The position numbers and the translations under genes are program-made. DNA of 10,663 nucleotides from Pavlovales sp. CCMP2436 (lineage: Eukaryota; Haptophyta; Pavlovophyceae; Pavlovales): the NCBI GenBank assembly GCA_026770615.1, contig MU631765.1, positions 40,415 to 51,077 of the forward strand, written 5' to 3'. Shown piece by piece: positions 6,583 to 10,663 of this stretch. Position 1 is the first letter of the stretch. Each line of letters starts with the position of its first letter. The notes beneath the pieces were generated by a model, which saw nothing but the letters and a program-made list of their open reading frames with translations, did no database searches and was not told the DNA's origin.

Positions 6583-7049
6583 GTGTTCGGACTGGCCACG
6601 GCGCGGGGCGCGCCGGCAGTGGGTGGAGACGCACACCTCGTAGTCGTAGTCTTGGTGCCTTTGATGGCGGTGTTTTTGATCTTGCTGGCCTTGATGACAA
6701 AAAGTCCAAGCGCGAGCAGCGCGAAGCGTCGAATCGCACCAGAAGAGTTGACGCTGGATGGCACAACGTCAAACTCATCATCGCCATCGACGAGACCGGC
6801 TTTGATGCACTTGTTGAGGTGACCATCATGCTTCCGGGCCACCCCGCCAAGCTGCGCGCCGTCCGCCCTGCGCTCTTGTCGTCTATGGCGTTAATCAAGC
6901 CCACGGCGATCACGCCGCGCGAAAGCACACCATCTTGCCGCCCAAAACCGATTTTAAAATCATCGCTTTTAAAATTAGCCCGAAACCAAGCGGTAGGAAG
7001 AAATAAGTTTCTGAAAATTAGCCCGAAACGGCCAAGCGAAAGACAATGA
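6583..7049. CDS. Ambiguous coding-like stretch
   Basis: Between 6583 and 6842 one plus frame and two minus frames are open together. The plus frame reads WHNVKLIIAIDETGFDALVE at about 6758-6817; a minus frame reads KCIKAGLVDGDDEFDVV over about 6760-6810. Codons follow a purine-any-pyrimidine pattern that fits both strands. The longer plus frame (6117-7049) lacks an ATG at its start and runs through the minisatellite. I recognise no family. It may be an exon or relic of a gene or transposon; neither strand is preferred. Confidence 0.25.
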
Positions 7050-7080
7050 CGTTTCAGGATTTTTAAAATTGTCTGTTTAA
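6945..7080. repeat. AAATTAGCCCGAAAC direct repeats and a TTTTAAAA palindrome
   Basis: AAAATTAGCCCGAAAC occurs at about 6972 and 7014. GATTTTAAAATC is a perfect 12-bp palindrome near 6951-6962. This suggests non-coding sequence at the 3' end of the preceding open frame. Confidence 0.6.
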
Positions 7081-7885
7081 ACATGGGCAGCAACAACGAA
7101 AATCACTACCCACTATATTCTTTTCTCGTGGTCGCTTATGCAATAAATACGGAATTCCGCGCAAGGACTTGACTTTTAGCTTCAGCCCTCGGGCGGGCCT
7201 TGCCGGCTAGGCGACGAAAATTTTAGGCCCTTTTCCATAAAAAAAATAGATCTTTTTACAAAATTTTGAGCGTATTCATCAAGTTTCTGCTGGCGAAAAA
7301 GACGCTTGGCCGCCGCACAGAGGTTGGAACCCCCCCTCAAGCCCATTTTACAGACATTGAATCGATTAAAAGATATATTTATATATAAATCTTTTCCCTC
7401 CCCAGGAGGCGCAGAAATTGGTGCGTATGGGAGCTTTAGGGCCTGCGGGATCGAGCTCGTTGGGATCCGGGTTTTTGTTTCTTAACTACAACCTAGAACG
7501 TTGGGTATAAAAAAAAAGGTGAAAAAAATCGAACCGGCTCGACGGTCAACATCACTTGACGCCTGCTCTACCGCCTGCTGCTCGACGACAGTATACTGCC
7601 TTTGGGTCGATCGCTCGACCTCAGCCTGACGTCGACCAAGCCAGTGACTGAACAACACCTGTTAAACCATGCTGAGCCGCTAATATATATATATTAAGGG
7701 CTACTTTCTCAACCCGCGCTTGGGCACAATTGCTACAGGGGATTGCGGGCAATAAGAAACCGTCGTGTTAAGAAACTGAGCCGCTAATATATATATACTG
7801 CCTACTCTTTACTATCTTTAGCGCTGGCAAGGTCGTCGGTGAGCTTGGCGGCGGTGGACTACTCGGTGGGCAAGGCTTAGCGGTC
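7081..7885. other. Unassigned region with two TA-tract repeats
   Basis: No gene was recognised. A minus-strand frame near 7510-7665 is open (it reads ...QRQYTVVEQQAVEQ...) but has no start and no known match. Copies of CTGAGCCGCTAATATATATA lie at 7672-7693 and 7776-7797, about 104 bp apart. Confidence 0.4.
7672..7797. repeat. CTGAGCCGCTAATATATATA, copies 2 and 3
   Basis: Two near-identical ~22-bp copies share their 5' word with 2941-2961. The TA tract may be an insertion preference or part of the element. Confidence 0.65.
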
Positions 7886-8164
7886 GTGCGTGCAAGCGCC
7901 ATGGTCCTTATTTATAGCGAGCGCTGCGCGCCACGCAGTCTAGCCCACTGCACGGTGTGCAAGTGCACATGCGCGTGCGAGCGCCTATGTACTGCGGTAC
8001 GACATGTCTGCCGTCAGCTGAAGAAGTACGTACGTGTCCAACCCTGTCGAGTTGCTAGCCGAAGGCGAAGAAAATTAGTCTATTTCCCCAAGATTTCGTC
8101 CATCCGTGAAAGGTGGAGGTTGAGTCCCCCCCCCCTTTCCCCCGACTTCCCGGCAGCGGCGTAA
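7886..8164 (+). CDS. Cys-rich open frame, unrecognised (doubtful)
   Basis: The frame is open from further upstream (about 7815), with an ATG at 7901 (MVLIYSER...). It reads a Cys-rich stretch CTVCKCTCACERLC, then a basic stretch, and ends in C-run-encoded Pro. No known domain is recognised. The Cys-rich reading comes from GTGC/GCGC-rich DNA, so chance is likely. Confidence 0.15.
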   Translation: MRASAMVLIYSERCAPRSLAHCTVCKCTCACERLCTAVRHVCRQLKKYVRVQPCRVASRRRRKLVYFPKISSIRERWRLSPPPLSPDFPAAA

Positions 8165-8290
8165 ATTTGAGGTGGTTCACCCCCCCTACCCCATTTTTTC
8201 TTGCCTGCGGCAAAAATTTAGGGGGTTGGGTTCACCCCCCTATCCTAAGGATATCTGTGAAAAGTTTAGGTTGCACCCCTCTCCTACAAA
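8106..8290. repeat. Four degenerate ~50-bp repeats with C-runs
   Basis: Units resembling GTGAAAATTTAGGTTGGTTCA followed by CCCCCCTATCC start near 8108, 8164, 8214 and 8262. TTGCC/GGCAA forms a small hairpin at about 8200-8212. Confidence 0.65.
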
Positions 8291-8730
8291 CGAACTAGGA
8301 GGGGGGGGGTTACAAAATGACGCGCGTATCAGCCTGCCGCCACGCAGTCGGTCTTTGGCCGACTGTTAAAAGAATCAAGTTTTCAAGATAATAATAGTGA
8401 CCGTATTATCCGATTCCGCATACACACAGAGAGGGTAGGGGGGGGGAGAGAGGGGGAGGTGGGCTGACGCAAAAGTCCATTCTCTCTGCCTGTAGTATGT
8501 GGTGTAGGTGCGGTGTGTGTGCAGGCAAGCCGCATTTCGAGACGAGCGAGATGCAGCAGAGGTTGATCAGCGCGCAAGTTGAGTGTCGTCGACAGTCGTG
8601 TGTCTGATCAGTCTTAGCGGGGAGGACGGTATCCGGGGGCTCGGGAGCTGGTCACAGTTTTACCTGGGAAAGGTCCCGCAGACGGTTTTACAGACATTTA
8701 CACTTGAGTATCAAAAAAAATATCAGTTGC
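8291..8730. other. Unassigned region with G-runs and one hairpin
   Basis: A 7-bp stem CAGTCGG/CCGACTG with a 7-nt loop lies at 8345-8365. A purine-rich G-run tract lies at about 8430-8460. Small open frames on both strands resemble nothing known. Confidence 0.4.
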
Positions 8731-8731
8731 G

Positions 8732-8780
8732 GTATTATAAATCAACAGCGATGAGAAGGACTCGAGCGGAATAAATTACA
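8732..8780. repeat. ~50-bp repeat, copy c
   Basis: It ends CTCGAGCGGAATAAATTACA, matching copies at 1616-1670 and 2235-2280. It lies downstream (3') of the minus-strand hydrolase gene. Confidence 0.5.
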
Positions 8781-8844
8781 TCCAAATACAAATGATAATA
8801 CGCATAATTTTTTGTTTATATATAAATAAGAAGGCTATTTTAAA

Positions 8845-8958
8845 CTATTTTTGAAACCCTGCCACACAGCCTTCTGCACTTTCACCAGGTCCAACACCGA
8901 AACGGCCCGCGGCAGCTACGCGCTGCATGAACTCGACAATTAGAGGATTCACTAAGTG
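8845..8958 (-). pseudogene. Partial copy of the hydrolase last exon
   Basis: The minus strand from 8958 reads HLVNPLIVEFMQRVA, identical in protein to the last exon over 15-16 codons but with five or six synonymous differences and none that change a residue. A 1-base indel plus a 3-base indel then shift the frame; it ends at TAG (8847-8845) after about 38 codons in all. The preceding catalytic-His part is missing and no convincing acceptor is present. It could be a decayed duplicate or an alternative last exon. Confidence 0.6.
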
Positions 8959-9053
8959 GGTTTATTTAAATATATTCGGGCTAGCGGTACGTTTCAAGTT
9001 CGGGTTTATGTAAACAATACTTTTGTACATGCATGAACTCGAATTTGACTAAT

Positions 9054-9220
9054 TCAAGCAACATTCGCCAAGTTCGGCACCGAACGACCCGCAGCTACGC
9101 GCTGCATGAACTCAACGATCAGAGGGTTCACTAGGTGCGGCGCTTCGTCGTGGGGACAGTGGCCAACGCCGGACAGAGCGAAGACGCGCTCAACTGGCGC
9201 GTGTCGGCGCAGGGCCTCGA
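9054..9220 (-). CDS. Hydrolase exon Y (catalytic His, last exon)
   Basis: Acceptor ACCTACAG (ends 9221). It begins V-EALRRHAPVERVFALSG, contains GHCPHDEAP and HLVNPLIVEFMQRV, and stops at TGA. Third positions are G/C-rich. Confidence 0.85.
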
Positions 9221-10340
9221 CTGTAGGTCATGTATGATAATTAGGGCGGAAACGTTTTTTTTTTTTTTTTTTCTATGAATGAATCAATGCAAATTGTGGC
9301 GGCGCAGAGCTTCGGCTTCTTAAATGTACGATATTTAGGGGGATGGAGAGGAGGGGGAGGGTAAGCTTAAAAAAACGACTGGATGAATAAATGAATCGAC
9401 TGGCGCGTGTTGGCGTAGGGCTTCGTTTTTAAAAATGTGATACTAAGGGCGGTTGTGTATGATTTTTTTTTTTTTTTGTTTGTATTAATGAATGAATGAA
9501 TGCAAACTGCGGCGGCGCAGAGCCTCGACATTTACAATGTATGGAATTTAAGGGGGGTGGAGGGTAGGGGAGGAGGAGGTGGGGGTGGGTAAGCTTAAAA
9601 AAAGAATTTGAATAAATGAATGAATCGACAGGCGCGTGTCGGCGCAGCGCCTCGGCTTTTAAAATGTATGAAATTTAGGGGGAAGGAGAGGAAGGGTGGG
9701 GGTGTGTGGGTAAGCTTCAAGCAAAAATGATTGAATGAATCGACTGGCGCGTGTCGGCGCAGAGCCTCGACTTTTGAATGTATTATATTTGCAAGGGGGG
9801 GGTAAGATGTTTACATACATACATATACATCTACATCTACATCTACATATACATATGCATACATATACTCTATATAATTGTACCGATGCGGCATATGCGC
9901 TGACCCTCTCGTGTCATACCCGTACGCCTTTGGGCTGCAAGTCGGGGGAATTTAAAAGGGCCATTACTAAAAAAAGCTCACCTCGCTTGGCGGGCGTCCA
10001 AAAAATATGAATGAATGAACAAATGCAAACTGCGGCGCCATGCCCCTACGCCCCCCGACCAGGGGCTGCAAGTCGGGGGACGTTAAAATAAATATTATTA
10101 AAAAAGGGCAGCTGGTCCTTACCACACGCAGCCGGGGTCGATGAATGAATGAACACATGCAGCGTATGAGACAATATATGCGCTTATCCTCCCATGTCAT
10201 GCCCGTACGCCATCGGGCTGCAAGTCGGGGGACTTCAAAAGAGCGATTATTACAAAAAAAAGCTTACCACGCGCGGCGGGCGTCCAAGGGTCTTTTTCGC
10301 CATAGCAGATCCAAACAGGAGTCTGGGCGAGCGATGCGGC
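9054..10340 (-). CDS. Alpha/beta-hydrolase, C-terminal two exons (5' partial)
   Basis: Exon X is 10340-10268 (73 nt) and exon Y is 9220-9054 (167 nt, stop TGA 9056-9054). Splicing GTG|GTAAGC to CTACAG|TCGAGG joins phase 1 to phase 1 and yields 79 residues. Residues 9-21 (VWICYGEKDPWTP) carry the acidic catalytic Asp (residue 17) expected after strand beta-7. Residues 42-48 (GVGHCPHDE region) carry the catalytic His (residue 45), 28 residues later, as is usual for this fold. The DPWTP and GHCPHDE motifs resemble plastid-type alpha/beta hydrolases such as the pheophytinase-like group; the substrate cannot be inferred. The nucleophile Ser and N-terminus lie upstream, beyond the window. The gene runs leftward and its 1047-nt intron is built of duplicated junctions. 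Confidence 0.8.
9057..9137. repeat. Source segment of the last-exon partial duplication
   Basis: About 70 bp here matches 8887-8958 (CAGCTACGCGCTGCATGAAC shared exactly). A third, very short fragment (GCATGAACTCGA) lies at about 9030-9042. Confidence 0.75.
9280..9781 (-). repeat. Five intronic copies of the exon Y start (~110-bp tandem array)
   Basis: Copies of the first ~10 codons of exon Y lie at about 9296-9315, 9396-9425, 9502-9530, 9624-9657 and 9740-9775. Each sits in a unit with (GAAT)n, a TTTAGGGGG/purine G-run and usually GGTAAGCTTAAAAAA. Three copies keep an AG directly before the exon-like part (AAG|CC or AAG|TC). The remaining two have lost it. Confidence 0.8.
9812..9868. repeat. 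ACATAC/ACATCT hexamer microsatellite
   Basis: An imperfect (TACATM)n tract lies between the two junction-copy arrays. Confidence 0.85.
9911..10288 (-). repeat. Three copies of the exon X end plus donor
   Basis: Units at about 9911-9999, 10038-10140 and 10194-10288 share GGGCTGCAAGTCGGGGGA and, on the minus strand, an exon-like end followed by GTGAGC (9981), GTAAGG (10122) and GTAAGC (10267, the real donor). The first also keeps GGACGCCCGCC, which encodes the end of the WTPA motif. Confidence 0.8.
10268..10340 (-). CDS. Hydrolase exon X (catalytic Asp)
   Basis: Acceptor ACACCGCAG (ends 10341) and donor GTAAGC (10267-10262). It encodes 24 codons plus one base and includes GEKDPWTP. Confidence 0.8.
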
Positions 10341-10343
10341 CTG

Positions 10344-10663
10344 CGGTGTTAGTTTGTTTTTGTGTGAAGAGGCATAGACACATACTGATAAGTTGCTGCG
10401 CCCGCGCATTAGTTAGTTTAGTTAGTTAGTATGGCCCTTCAACACACCCGCAAACGCCCTAGGCGTCGAGGGAGGTCATGCGGGTCAAAGTAGCATTTGT
10501 GTGTGTGTCAATGCATTGTGTGTGTGTCAATGCATTGTGTGTGTGCTGCAGGTGTGTGTGCTTGTGTGATGTGTGTAAGTCAGAGCGAGCGATGCGGCCT
10601 GGGGAGGGAGGGGGGGGGGGGGCAGAAAAATGGCTGTGTGTGTGTGTGTGTGTGTTAAAGGGG
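10344..10663. other. Upstream intron with GT microsatellites
   Basis: It is presumed intron 5' of exon X. It holds TAGTTAGTTTAGTTAG, two 20-bp units of GT tract plus CAATGCATT (about 10500-10540), a G-run at 10609-10622 and (GT)n at 10633-10655. No further hydrolase exon was recognised. Confidence 0.5.
10585..10601 (-). repeat. Copy of the exon X acceptor and first bases
   Basis: A 17-nt segment is identical to 10327-10343: on the minus strand CAG|GCCGCATCGCTCGC, i.e. the acceptor plus the first 14 exon bases, 258 bp upstream in the intron. It sits next to a G-run. Confidence 0.75.

Noticed and set aside
6117..7049. 310-codon plus-strand frame as a single protein
   Set aside because: It lacks an ATG at its start and reads through a minisatellite with 44-46-bp units in rotating frames.
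7890..7930. Minus-strand TATAAATA promoter for a short Pro-rich frame
   Set aside because: The ATG lies only about 10 bases after the TATA word, leaving no room for a normal transcription start.
8210..8225. Interstitial telomere repeat (TTTAGGG)
   Set aside because: Only a single TTTAGGG word is present within a different degenerate repeat; there is no tandem array.
8345..8365. Rho-independent-type terminator
   Set aside because: The stem is followed by TTAAAAG rather than a T-run, and the setting is eukaryotic.

Overview
The window looks like nuclear DNA of a eukaryote, most likely an alga. Two genes can be read on the minus strand, and both are split by short GT-AG introns. The rest is rich in homopolymers, microsatellites, minisatellites and short mobile-element relics. 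Phase-2 introns between 72-nt leucine-rich-repeat (LRR) exons, a Pro/Ser-rich tract of the SPPPP type, and a hydrolase resembling plastid-type alpha/beta hydrolases all fit a green alga best. That is inference; I cannot name a species. No rRNA, tRNA, CRISPR array or bacterial-type operon was recognised.

Layout: 1-1560 holds homopolymers, a dispersed ~100-bp repeat family, a 33-bp triplicate and an inverted-repeat element (1229-1525). Positions 1616-2280 form a unit bracketed by ~50-bp direct repeats and packed with hairpins, including a three-way-junction fold at 1827-1970. Positions 2281-3600 have no convincing gene. Positions 3606-3795 are a GC-rich 12/15-bp array that reads Pro/Ser-rich on the minus strand.

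Positions 3889-4959 (minus) carry an LRR gene in which each repeat is one exon of exactly 72 nt with phase-2 introns, built by tandem duplication of exon plus intron. It shows damage: one lost acceptor, one lost donor, and a probable frameshift in the first visible exon.

Positions 5780-6120 are a 38-bp minisatellite into which a 209-bp near-perfect hairpin (MITE-like) has inserted. Positions 6361-6552 are a second minisatellite. Positions 6583-7049 are open in several frames but unassigned. Positions 7050-8800 are mostly repeats and unassigned sequence.

Positions 9054-10340 (minus) hold the last two exons of an alpha/beta-hydrolase gene whose upstream part lies beyond the window. The catalytic Asp and His motifs are visible, in phase across a 1047-nt intron. 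That intron is built largely of tandem copies of the edges of its own flanking exons, including donor-like sites. A further partial copy of the last exon lies downstream and differs only by synonymous changes. The shared theme of the two genes is tandem duplication that takes in exon-intron junctions.
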